Shown: piece after piece, positions 24,061 through 32,428 of the stretch
Layout: every line of letters starts with the position of its first letter
Position numbering within the stretch: the first letter of the stretch is position 1
Assembly: GCA_963620035.1 (NCBI GenBank)
Contig: CAVEXN010000008.1
Coordinates: 1-64,000 of the forward strand
Reading direction: 5' to 3'
From: F23-D06 sp963620035
GTDB lineage: Bacteria; Bacteroidota; Bacteroidia; Bacteroidales; WCHB1-69
DNA length: 64,000 nt
Program-made: the position numbers and the translations under genes
Notes under the pieces: generated by a model
What the model was told of the DNA's origin: nothing
The model's input: only the letters and a program-made list of their open reading frames with translations
Database searches by the model: none

Positions 24061-26400
24061 ATGAAAAAAAACATCCCTCTTTTCGTGCCGACCGTCCTCT
24101 TTGCAGCCCTCGTCTCTATTGCCGCGAACGTTGCGGCGCAAAACATCAGCGATTCGCTGCATGTGGCACACTACGACCTCTCGCTCGACATGACCGACTT
24201 CGGGCATCACACCATCGGCGGCTATGCCGACCTCACGCTCGTGACAGAAGCAGACAGCCTCGACACGTTCACCCTCGACTTGCAAGGATTGACCGTTGAT
24301 TCTGTGGAGGTCTCGGGGCAGTCGCTTGCGTTCAGCCGCTATGGGCACAAACTGGCCATCCCCTTTGCCACGCACTCTGGAGACACCACTATTGTCAGGG
24401 TTTATTACCATGGCACGCCGGTGCAGGACAGCAGATGGGGCGGTTTTTACTATTCGGGCGAGTATTGCTACAATATGGGCGTGGCATTCGACAGTCAGCC
24501 GCACAATTTCGGCAGGTGCTGGTTTCCGTGCCTCGATGTGTTCACAGACAAGTCAACCTATACGATGCGCATACGCACCGAAGCGGGCAAGATGGCGGTG
24601 TGCGGCGGCATGCTTGCCGACTCTGCCGCCAATGCCGACGGCAGCCGGCTGTGGACCTGGCAACTGGAACAGCCTGTTCCAACATACCTCGCCTCGGTGG
24701 CCGTGGGGCCTTACCGCCTCTATCAAGACACCTTTCAGGGCATGCAAGCGGTCATCCCTATCAACATCTATGCACAGCCCGGCACGATAGGCAACGTGCC
24801 GGGCTCGTTTGTGCATCTCAAAGAGGTGTTGCGCGCATACGAGTCGCGGTTCGGGCCGTACCGCTGGCCTCGGGTGGGCTATGTGGCCGTCAACTTCACG
24901 AGCGGCGCCATGGAACACGCCACCAACATCGCCTATCCTAATGTCGCCATTGACGGAACTGCCGCCAACGAAACGCTCTATGCGCACGAGCTTTTCCACC
25001 TCTGGTTCGGCGACCTGATTACCTGCAGCCGCGCCGAGGAGATGTGGCTCAACGAGGGCTTCGCCTCCTATTCCGAAGCGCTGACAAAAGAGGTGCTCTA
25101 CGGCACGGAGTCCTACCGCGACTATATCCGCGATGTCCACCATTCCACCTTGAAAAGCATCGTCAAGGACGATGGAGGACATTACGCGCTTGACAATGTC
25201 CCGCAGGAGGTCACCTATGGCACGCACTCCTATCAGAAAGGCGCGCTGGTCGTACACACCTTGCGGCATTACATGGGCGACTCGCTTTTCTTCAACAGCT
25301 GCAAGGCCATGCTCAACCAATATGCGTTCCAAAACATAACAACCGAACAATTATTCCAATGTCTTGCTCAAAACAGCGGAATGGATTTGGAAGACTTCTA
25401 CCAAGGTTGGGTACACCAGCCCGGTTTCCTCCATTTCTCCATCGATTCCGTTGTTCCTGCGGATGGCGGCAATTACCATGTCTATATGCGGCAGAAACTC
25501 TCTGGCGCCACACATTATGCGGACGGCAACAAGTTGGATTTGACTTTCGTGTCACAATGGCGCGAGTTTTTCACTGTCGAAAACGTCATGTTCTCCGGCG
25601 AAACCGGCGTCGTTGAAGTGAATGTTCCCTTTGTGCCGGTGTTTGCTATGGTGGACTATTACGAAAAAGTGGCGGATGCCACCATCGACTATGCCGAAAC
25701 GCTGGTGCCGGGCGAACGGCGAACCTTGGGCAATGCGTATTGCACAGTGCGGCTTGACAATTTCCCGGACACGGTGCTGGTGCGCATAGAGCACAATATG
25801 GCGGAGCCCGACCGTCCGCAGCAGCTTCCGGACGGCATCGACAAGATGTCTGACAACCATTACTGGAACATCAATATGGCATACCGGCAAGATGTGAACA
25901 CTGTGCCCACAGGAGCGCTGCAGTTCAAATTCTTGCGAGGCAATGCATACCTGCCCGACCAAGGACTTTTTGACGGCGGCTATACGCCCGAGAACCTGAA
26001 GTTGCTCTATCGTCAAACAACAGCCGACCCCTGGCAAATCATACATGCAGAGCGAGGCGGCTCGTCATATTCCGGCTATCTTGAAACCGATATGCTACAG
26101 TCGGGCCAATACGTACTTGCGGTCGGCGAACCGGCCGCCGGCATTGCAGAACATAGCAGAAGCATAAAACTATATCTGACACCGAATCCGGCTTCCGATT
26201 GCCTGGATATATGGGCGGATGATATAGAAACGACTTTGCCCGCCACCATCTACGACACGAGCGGAAAGGCTGTGAAGCGAATAACCTTAACAACTGGTCA
26301 CAACCGCCTGAAAGTGTCGTCGCTTTCTAAAGGAATCTATATTCTGAACGTGACACTCCCCGACGGGAGCGGCATGTCCAAAAGGTTCGCGGTGAACTGA
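24061..26400 (+). CDS. Secreted M1-family metallopeptidase with T9SS sorting domain
   Basis: 779 residues from the ATG at 24061 (an upstream TTG extension lacks support, since the signal peptide MKKNIPLFVPTVLFAALVSI begins here). It is a gluzincin aminopeptidase: substrate-binding motif SGAMEHATN (GAMEN variant), zinc site HELFHLWFGDLITC and the third ligand Glu in EEMWLNEGFASY. A beta-rich region follows. The last ~75 residues (LTPNPASDCLDIW ... LSKGIYILNVTL) resemble a type A C-terminal sorting domain of the type IX secretion system. It is therefore probably exported across the outer membrane, to release N-terminal amino acids from peptides. Confidence 0.9.
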   Translation: MKKNIPLFVPTVLFAALVSIAANVAAQNISDSLHVAHYDLSLDMTDFGHHTIGGYADLTLVTEADSLDTFTLDLQGLTVDSVEVSGQSLAFSRYGHKLAIPFATHSGDTTIVRVYYHGTPVQDSRWGGFYYSGEYCYNMGVAFDSQPHNFGRCWFPCLDVFTDKSTYTMRIRTEAGKMAVCGGMLADSAANADGSRLWTWQLEQPVPTYLASVAVGPYRLYQDTFQGMQAVIPINIYAQPGTIGNVPGSFVHLKEVLRAYESRFGPYRWPRVGYVAVNFTSGAMEHATNIAYPNVAIDGTAANETLYAHELFHLWFGDLITCSRAEEMWLNEGFASYSEALTKEVLYGTESYRDYIRDVHHSTLKSIVKDDGGHYALDNVPQEVTYGTHSYQKGALVVHTLRHYMGDSLFFNSCKAMLNQYAFQNITTEQLFQCLAQNSGMDLEDFYQGWVHQPGFLHFSIDSVVPADGGNYHVYMRQKLSGATHYADGNKLDLTFVSQWREFFTVENVMFSGETGVVEVNVPFVPVFAMVDYYEKVADATIDYAETLVPGERRTLGNAYCTVRLDNFPDTVLVRIEHNMAEPDRPQQLPDGIDKMSDNHYWNINMAYRQDVNTVPTGALQFKFLRGNAYLPDQGLFDGGYTPENLKLLYRQTTADPWQIIHAERGGSSYSGYLETDMLQSGQYVLAVGEPAAGIAEHSRSIKLYLTPNPASDCLDIWADDIETTLPATIYDTSGKAVKRITLTTGHNRLKVSSLSKGIYILNVTLPDGSGMSKRFAVN

Positions 26401-26489
26401 GACTTGAGATGGGTCTATAGGCGTAACGCCTCTGAAATCTATGGCCGTGTGTAATTTTCTCCAGAAAATTACACATTTATAATTTTTGT

Positions 26490-26497
26490 TATTTTTG
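26490..26497 (+). promoter_or_regulatory. -7 promoter element for tRNA-Leu
   Basis: TATTTTTG, an exact TAnnTTTG match, 17 bases before the mature tRNA 5' end. The outer-membrane receptor gene begins 11 bases after the tRNA and may share this promoter. Confidence 0.6.
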
Positions 26498-26514
26498 CGC
26501 CCTCAAATTCGGAA

Positions 26515-26599
26515 GCGGATATGGCGTAATTGGTAGCCGCGCCAGACTTAGGATCTGGTGGTGTGAGCCGTGGGGGTTCGAGTCCCCCTATCCGCACCA
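26515..26599 (+). tRNA. tRNA-Leu (anticodon TAG)
   Basis: 85 bases including an encoded CCA end. The acceptor stem GCGGATA (26515-26521) pairs with TATCCGC (26589-26595). The anticodon stem CCAGA/TCTGG encloses the loop CTTAGGA with TAG at 26549-26551. A long variable arm marks it as class II, and the T-arm holds GGTTCGAGTCC. It reads CUA and related leucine codons. Confidence 0.95.
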
Positions 26600-26610
26600 A
26601 AAGTTGTATT

Positions 26611-29091
26611 ATGCACGTTTCGTTGTCATTTGCTTTGAAAAAAAACATCCGTGCGCTGAAACTCGCTTTAGTGATGCTTTCCATCATTCCCGCACTCACC
26701 GCACAAAACACAAGTGTCGTAACGGGTGTCTTTGCCGATAGCCTGAGCCAAGAAAAACTGTCCTACGTCCGTGTGGGACTCTTTATGGGAGATTCGGAAA
26801 AACAATTGAAAAACAACACTTTCACGAACGATAAAGGTGCATTTTCTTTCAAGGACATCCCTGCGGGCCAATACGAACTTCAGGCTTTTCTGCTGGGCTA
26901 TGAGATGAAGAAAGTAAGCCTTATGATAGACGGTAAAAGCAAAACCCTCGATATGGGCACGTTGACGATGAATAAGACCGAAACGACTCTTAACGAGGTG
27001 AATATCGTAACCGAAAAGCCCATTTACCTCATTGACGGCGAGAGGACGATGTATAATGTTTCGGAAGACCCTACGGTGCAGGACGGTTCGGCGGCGGATG
27101 CGTTGCAGAATGCTCCCGGCGTAGAGGTGGATGTGGAAGGCAACATCACCTTGCGTGGCGTCTCGAGCGTCGATATTTGGGTGAACGGCAAGCCATCGAG
27201 GATGAATGAGGAGGGGCTCAAGAACTTCATCCGCCAATTGCCGGCCAACGCCATTGAACGCATCGAGGTCATCACCAACCCGTCGGCCCGCTACAGAGCC
27301 AAGAGTTCCGGCGGCATCATAAATGTAGTGACAACCGGAAAAATCAAGAGGAACAGTTTCTTCAGTTTCGGCATCAACGGCTCTTCCTCCCCGAATGCCA
27401 GCCCCTATTTCTCATACGCCTACGGCGACGAAAAACTGTCGGTAAGCGTGTTCCTGTCGGGTTCCTACCGTCTGACAAAATACAGGAACGAATATCAAAG
27501 CATCAAGTTGGATGATAACTCCGACACCACATCCGTGACGACAGGCAGGGACAGTTCGCACACCGCAAATTATGGCGGGAACATCTATTTCGACATCAAC
27601 TATACGTTCGACACCCTCAACAGTATCGGCTGGTGGGTGAGCCTTTTCCCCTCTTTTGCTCACAATTCGGCAATGACGCACGAACAACGCCGGGAGTTCC
27701 AACGACAGGAAGGGCTCTACGAATACGACGAGAGCGGCAAGGAAAAGAACAAACAATTCGGAGGTTGGAGCGGTTTATGGTACGAACATGTGTTCCCGAA
27801 CGACGAGCGGCACACATTGGGCGTGTATCTCCCGATGAATTGCTATTTTACCTGGGCAAATTCATGGTACGACCGCAATTATCTGCTCCGCGATTATCTG
27901 GACAAAAAGCGGAAACAATCCACTGACAATCCGAGTTTTGACATCAATCCCAGCATAGACTACGCGGTGCCTTACCACAAGAACGGAACTATCTCGGCAG
28001 GCATCGATATAGACTTCCGGGATGTCGGTTTTGCGCGGCAAGTCGATACCATGGAACGGGTAAACGGACAATACCGGATTGACTCGTTGCGTTCTGTTGA
28101 CATTGACGGATTTTTCTGCAATGTTATGACCTACGTCACCATAGAGCAAAAGTTCGGAAAGTTCACCGTGAAAGGAGGGATTCAACTCAATGACGACAAC
28201 AGGCAGATCCGGTTCCAGAACATGCCGCAATATGATGTCAAACAGAACCTGCTGAACCTCTATCCCTCGTTGCATTTGAGTTACCGCACGGAGAGCATGC
28301 ACAATTTCAAACTGAGTTACATGCGCCGGGTCTCCCATCCCGAAAATCTGATGGACCTGTCAACCTATATCTTATACAATGAAGACAGTTACAGTACCGG
28401 AAATCGCGGCCTTAAGTCCACCTACACGCACTCCGTGGAGGCAGGTTGGACAAAGTTCTTCCAAAAGTTCGGGGCGGTGGGCGTGAATGCCTATTTCAAG
28501 TACAATGCCAACGAAAGAGCCACACTCACCGATGTGGCATACAACGACTGTTTCGGGCGCGTGGTCACCTTCACGCAACCCGTGAACATCGGCCGTTCTT
28601 ACAGGACCGGTGCGGACATCAATGTCACCTATCGGCTACAGTCGGTGCTCAACATCCGTTTCTACACCAATGTTTACTATTATGACTCGCAGTTCCGCTT
28701 CAGGGATGCGGACAATATGCAGCACGTCTCAAACCTCGGCTACAGTTTCAGGCTCAATTTCTGGGCGAAGTGCTGGAAAGTGTTGGACGTAAGCCTGTCG
28801 GCAAACTACAGGTCGAAGAGTGTAACCCTGTTCACGGAAAGTCGTCCGGGGTACTCCATTGACGGCGGTTTCAGAGCCGACATGCTAAACCGGAAGTTGT
28901 CGCTCTATCTTAATGTCAACGACATCTTCAACTGGAACAAAACGACGGTTTCTGACAACAATCCCTATTATGTTTCGAACCGCAAGAGCGAATACAACAG
29001 CCGTAGCATCAGTGCCGGCATAACGTTCCGGTTCGGCAAGATGGAACTCGAAGCGCAGGCCTCAAAAGGGCAGAACAGTTCCCAAATGTAA
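26611..29091 (+). CDS. Outer-membrane beta-barrel receptor (TonB-dependent-like)
   Basis: 826 residues from the ATG at 26611; a longer frame would run back into the tRNA gene, so it is rejected. A signal peptide (ALKLALVMLSIIPALTAQ) is followed by a carboxypeptidase-regulatory-like beta-sandwich (about 35-110). A plug domain comes next (about 130-230, with ALQNAPGVEVDVEGNITLRG and ERIEVITNPSARY), then a large beta-barrel to the C-terminus. This is the outer-membrane beta-barrel family close to TonB-dependent receptors. No SusD-type partner is next to it, so the ligand cannot be inferred. Confidence 0.87.
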   Translation: MHVSLSFALKKNIRALKLALVMLSIIPALTAQNTSVVTGVFADSLSQEKLSYVRVGLFMGDSEKQLKNNTFTNDKGAFSFKDIPAGQYELQAFLLGYEMKKVSLMIDGKSKTLDMGTLTMNKTETTLNEVNIVTEKPIYLIDGERTMYNVSEDPTVQDGSAADALQNAPGVEVDVEGNITLRGVSSVDIWVNGKPSRMNEEGLKNFIRQLPANAIERIEVITNPSARYRAKSSGGIINVVTTGKIKRNSFFSFGINGSSSPNASPYFSYAYGDEKLSVSVFLSGSYRLTKYRNEYQSIKLDDNSDTTSVTTGRDSSHTANYGGNIYFDINYTFDTLNSIGWWVSLFPSFAHNSAMTHEQRREFQRQEGLYEYDESGKEKNKQFGGWSGLWYEHVFPNDERHTLGVYLPMNCYFTWANSWYDRNYLLRDYLDKKRKQSTDNPSFDINPSIDYAVPYHKNGTISAGIDIDFRDVGFARQVDTMERVNGQYRIDSLRSVDIDGFFCNVMTYVTIEQKFGKFTVKGGIQLNDDNRQIRFQNMPQYDVKQNLLNLYPSLHLSYRTESMHNFKLSYMRRVSHPENLMDLSTYILYNEDSYSTGNRGLKSTYTHSVEAGWTKFFQKFGAVGVNAYFKYNANERATLTDVAYNDCFGRVVTFTQPVNIGRSYRTGADINVTYRLQSVLNIRFYTNVYYYDSQFRFRDADNMQHVSNLGYSFRLNFWAKCWKVLDVSLSANYRSKSVTLFTESRPGYSIDGGFRADMLNRKLSLYLNVNDIFNWNKTTVSDNNPYYVSNRKSEYNSRSISAGITFRFGKMELEAQASKGQNSSQM

Positions 29092-29195
29092 TAATCCCAC
29101 TTCCCGCCCCGCAGTTGCATCCACAAGAAAGACGGAGACTGTTGAGTTGACATGTCTCTCCCCCTCAAGACATGGTCAAGTTCGACCGTACACAC

Positions 29196-29272
29196 GGCTA
29201 CCGCAAGAACGGGCCAACTGATTGCGGCAGGGGCGTTATGCATTGACGGCGAAAACATTTTTTCCGAAATTT
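29196..29272 (+). repeat. Dispersed intergenic repeat, copy 2
   Basis: Second copy of the repeat at 23698-23774 (GGCTACCGCA-A-GAACGGGCC...GAAAACATTTT). It lies in the 231-base gap between the receptor and the flavin reductase genes; nothing else is recognised in this gap. Confidence 0.65.
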
Positions 29273-29322
29273 GATAAGTTCAACTTATTTATATATCTTC
29301 GCGAAATCAAACATAAAACATT

Positions 29323-30042
29323 ATGGATATCACAGCTTTCGACAAAATGACCTACGGAGTTTATATAGTAAGTGCCGGAAAGGGTCATGAAATCAATGCA
29401 TTTGTTGCCACGTCAGTTTTCCAAGTCACAGACAACCCATGCCGCATTGCAGTCGCATGCAACAAGAAGAACCACACGGGCATGCTCATTGACAAGTATA
29501 AAAGCTTTGCTGTTTCTGTGATGAAAAGGCAATACGATGCTGCCACAATGGGGAATTTCGGTTTCAGAAGCGGCAAAGACCACAACAAATTCGCCAATAT
29601 CAAGCCAATCATAGGGTCTCGTACAGGCACACCCATCGTCACAAATGATGCCATCGCCTGGTTCGAGTGCCGGTTGGTGAGCCGGTTGGACGTAGGCAGT
29701 CATATCCTGTATGTGGGCGAGGCAATGGATACGGCGGTGCTGTCAGACGAAGAACCGCTGACCTATCGTCATTATCGTGACATCAAAAAAGGAGTTGTTC
29801 CTGAAAATGCGCCGCATAGTACAAAAGGAACTCCCGAAAAATCATCAATACCAATCCATAACAATCAAAATCAAAACAAGATGAAAAAGTACAAATGTGT
29901 TGTCTGCGGGTATATTTACGACCCTGCAGCCGGAGACCCCGACAGTGGCATAGCACCCGGAACCGCTTTCGATGAATTACCCGACGATTGGACTTGCCCG
30001 CTATGCGGTGTCGGGAAAGAGGATTTTGAACCGGCTGAATAG
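29323..30042 (+). CDS. Flavin reductase-rubredoxin fusion (Hrb-like)
   Basis: 239 residues. Residues ~1-150 form an FMN-binding flavin reductase-like domain. A polar linker (~155-186, rich in Asn, Gln and Ser) leads to a C-terminal rubredoxin (187-239) with both iron knuckles, CVVCGY and CPLCGV. The architecture matches the high-molecular-weight rubredoxins that pass electrons to flavodiiron-type oxygen or NO reductases. It is probably a cytosolic protein of oxidative or nitrosative stress defence in an anaerobe. An ATG at 29881 (MKKYKCVVCGY) could start a free rubredoxin. Confidence 0.9.
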   Translation: MDITAFDKMTYGVYIVSAGKGHEINAFVATSVFQVTDNPCRIAVACNKKNHTGMLIDKYKSFAVSVMKRQYDAATMGNFGFRSGKDHNKFANIKPIIGSRTGTPIVTNDAIAWFECRLVSRLDVGSHILYVGEAMDTAVLSDEEPLTYRHYRDIKKGVVPENAPHSTKGTPEKSSIPIHNNQNQNKMKKYKCVVCGYIYDPAAGDPDSGIAPGTAFDELPDDWTCPLCGVGKEDFEPAE

Positions 30043-30089
30043 TTGCGGAGACCAGACAACAGACAATACCAAGCGGATAACCGGCAGTG

Positions 30090-30887
30090 TCAAACAATCC
30101 GCTTGATGATGCGAAGCCGGTGCGTGTATAGTCCTGTTTCACTGCAATATATGCCAGTATTGTCCAATGTGTCTATGCGGACACGGCCCGAAGCGTGTAT
30201 TATTCTCCCCTTTTCGCAGATGATGCCGGTATGGACAATGCTTTTATGGCTGTTCTCGAAGAATGCGACATCGCCGGGACGGACCTCGTCGAAAAAGTCC
30301 ACACTTTCACCCTTTGCAACCTGTTGCGAAGCGTCACGCGGCAACTGAATGCCGACACTGCTGAAAACCACTTGCACAAAGCCGGAACAGTCGATGCCTG
30401 CCGGCGTGCGGCCGCCCCACAAATAGGGCGCATTCAAGTACAGTCCTGCAAACTGAAGCAACCGCAGGACACGTTCTTCCGCAAGGTTGTTATCGTCAAG
30501 ATTCGACAAGTATTCTGTCTGGTCTATGCTGAAATGTTGATTTCCTAATTGGAATTTTCCGTTTTCGGGGCGCGGGATACGTGTCCCGCAGAAAACGGGG
30601 AACCTGATGCTCGTTTTCTCTTCCTGAACATATAGCACAAGGCTGCTGACACAACAACGAGGCTTGTTCAACAATTTCAGGCAAGCCTCTTCTTCTATCG
30701 GGGTGTGCTGTTTTCTCTGCAGCCACCCCTCATAATGACAGTCGTCAGTACATATCCTGACCCATTCGCCGTCGGTTTCCAGCACTGCGTAAGTGTCGCC
30801 AAAAAGAAGTTGTGACACCATTTCGGAATGGTGTGCAGCCTCCAAACGCAGGGCGGCACTTGCCAATGTGCAGATTCCGTGTTCCAT
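30090..30887 (-). CDS. NlpC/P60-family cysteine peptidase with SH3-like region
   Basis: 265 residues. The N-terminal half contains SH3-like segments (for example LLFGDTYAVLETDGEWVRI) that usually bind cell-wall peptides. The C-terminal half (from ~135) is an NlpC/P60 (C40) domain with catalytic Cys in TPAGIDCSGFVQ and His in SIVHTGIICEKG, plus a third polar residue at IIHASG. It likely cleaves the gamma-D-Glu-diamino acid bond in murein peptides, in wall recycling. No clear signal peptide is seen at the chosen start, so a cytoplasmic or recycling role is possible. Confidence 0.88.
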   Translation of the reverse strand: MEHGICTLASAALRLEAAHHSEMVSQLLFGDTYAVLETDGEWVRICTDDCHYEGWLQRKQHTPIEEEACLKLLNKPRCCVSSLVLYVQEEKTSIRFPVFCGTRIPRPENGKFQLGNQHFSIDQTEYLSNLDDNNLAEERVLRLLQFAGLYLNAPYLWGGRTPAGIDCSGFVQVVFSSVGIQLPRDASQQVAKGESVDFFDEVRPGDVAFFENSHKSIVHTGIICEKGRIIHASGRVRIDTLDNTGIYCSETGLYTHRLRIIKRIV

Positions 30888-30914
30888 TCGATGGGTTTGC
30901 GAGACTTGGTGACC

Positions 30915-31403
30915 TTAGAACGGCAAGTCGTCGGTGTTGCTTTCGTCGGTAAAAGTGTCGGTGGGAGCAGCTATGTCGGGCAACGTGTCTGCCGCTGCAG
31001 GAGACGTTGGCGGAGCGTAGGGAGCAGCAGGAGTGCTCTGCGGAACGTATGCGGTATGTGGCGGCGTGCCGGCAGGATTGTAACCGGTCTGGCCGTAGGC
31101 GGCTGGCTGCGGCATTCCCACGGGCGCATCCATCGGTGCATCGAGCCGCCAGGCTTTGACATCCGTGTACCAGCGGCCATTAAACTCGCGCGATTCGATT
31201 TCGAATGACATCCTGATCCGGTCTCCCTCATTGAAGCGGTTCAGCATATCGGCCTTGTCTCCCCAAAGATTAGCACATATCTTGCGTGGGTACTGGTCTT
31301 CTGTCTCGATAATGAACTCTTGTTTCTGCCAAGTTCCCCGCGGGCTAGTTCCGGACTGCATAGGCAGCTTTTGTATCAATCTTCCTGTAATTTCCAATGA
31401 CAT
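30915..31403 (-). CDS. DUF3127 OB-fold protein with SSB-like C-terminal tip
   Basis: 162 residues. The N-terminal ~95 residues (SLEITGRLIQKLPMQSG ... WYTDVKAWRLD) are a DUF3127 domain, thought to be OB-fold-like. A Pro/Ala/Tyr-rich flexible linker follows, and the acidic end is NTDDLPF. Such a tail closely resembles the C-terminal tip by which single-stranded DNA binding proteins recruit partner proteins. A nucleic-acid role is therefore suggested but not proven. It lies 27 bases upstream of the NlpC/P60 gene on the same strand. Confidence 0.8.
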   Translation of the reverse strand: MSLEITGRLIQKLPMQSGTSPRGTWQKQEFIIETEDQYPRKICANLWGDKADMLNRFNEGDRIRMSFEIESREFNGRWYTDVKAWRLDAPMDAPVGMPQPAAYGQTGYNPAGTPPHTAYVPQSTPAAPYAPPTSPAAADTLPDIAAPTDTFTDESNTDDLPF

Positions 31404-31414
31404 ATTCAGTGTTT

Positions 31415-32395
31415 TTATTTTTTTCTTTTCCCTTTCCCGAAGACGTGGATGTTCAGATAGCGTTCGGGATTCTCCTTAAGGTCTTGCAGGAGCAGGTCAA
31501 GGCTCTCTGAGGCCTTATAAATATTATTGTATATGGAATCGTTCTGCATCAGTTGTCCAAGCGTTCCCTCGCCGTGCTCGAAACTATACATGATGCGCTT
31601 CATACTCGACATCGTTTCCCTTGTGTCTTGGAGCAGGATGTTCAGGTTGTTTCGGGCCAGCGTATCTGTTATGTTGTCGAGGTTGTTGATGATAGCGTTC
31701 AGTTGGGGGGACGCCTGATGAAGCGTTGTGGAGAAATCGTTGAGTTTGAGCACCATATTATGGAGTGTATCTTCATTGCTCTCTATCATTTTGTTAAAGT
31801 TGTCTATCAGCGTCTCCATGTTGGCGAGTGTATTGCGGATATTGGAGATGCCGTTGTTGGGGTCACCGGGACGGAAAGCCTCCTTGAAAGACAACCCCAC
31901 CGTGTCGATGGAGGCGAGGATGCTTGAAAGCTGCTGCGTCAAGTCACCGATATTGTCGAAGATGCCGGAAGCCAGCGTGCAAGAGAGCGTATCCTTGTTG
32001 CGTGCCATCACGTTGGAATGTCCGACGATGACATTGACAATGACGCCGCCTAAAATGTCGCTCTGCGCCACCTCAAAGCGGGTGTCTTCGGGGAGTGCGA
32101 TCTTTTCGGTAATCATCATCTCGGCACAGATTTTCACGGGGTCGGTGCTTAGGATCTTGATCTCGCTCACCTTACCGACAGGGTATCCGTTTATGGCTAT
32201 GGTGGAACTTTCGTGCAAGTTCCCGATATTTTCGAGAACCGCATAATAGTAAGTCTTCTTGTTTAAGAAATTCAACCCTTTGAGGAAACTGATGCTGAAA
32301 TAGAAAACGAGAATGGCCGTAATGCAGAAGACGGCCACTTTTATGCTGGTATTCTTCGGGGTGGGATATTGATGCGTTCCTTCGTTTTTACTCAT
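31415..32395 (-). CDS. MlaD/MCE-family lipid transport protein
   Basis: 326 residues from the ATG at 32395; an upstream TTG is not favoured. It has one N-terminal membrane helix (about 18-38), then an MCE domain (about 40-115, NIGNLHESSTIAINGYPVG), then a long helical region to the C-terminus. MCE proteins form periplasmic rings or tubes that carry phospholipids between membranes with an ABC transporter. No MlaE/MlaF genes are adjacent here. A -7 element lies 26 bases upstream. Confidence 0.88.
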   Translation of the reverse strand: MSKNEGTHQYPTPKNTSIKVAVFCITAILVFYFSISFLKGLNFLNKKTYYYAVLENIGNLHESSTIAINGYPVGKVSEIKILSTDPVKICAEMMITEKIALPEDTRFEVAQSDILGGVIVNVIVGHSNVMARNKDTLSCTLASGIFDNIGDLTQQLSSILASIDTVGLSFKEAFRPGDPNNGISNIRNTLANMETLIDNFNKMIESNEDTLHNMVLKLNDFSTTLHQASPQLNAIINNLDNITDTLARNNLNILLQDTRETMSSMKRIMYSFEHGEGTLGQLMQNDSIYNNIYKASESLDLLLQDLKENPERYLNIHVFGKGKRKK

Positions 32396-32420
32396 TGGTT
32401 CCGGCAAGGTGAAAAGTGCG

Positions 32421-32428
32421 CAAAAGTA
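32421..32428 (-). promoter_or_regulatory. -7 promoter element for the MCE gene
   Basis: Minus-strand TACTTTTG, an exact TAnnTTTG match, located at the 3' edge of the amidase gene region. Confidence 0.55.

Noticed and set aside
26530..26610. Upstream extension of the outer-membrane receptor frame
   Set aside because: It begins inside the tRNA-Leu gene; the signal peptide starts at the ATG at 26611.
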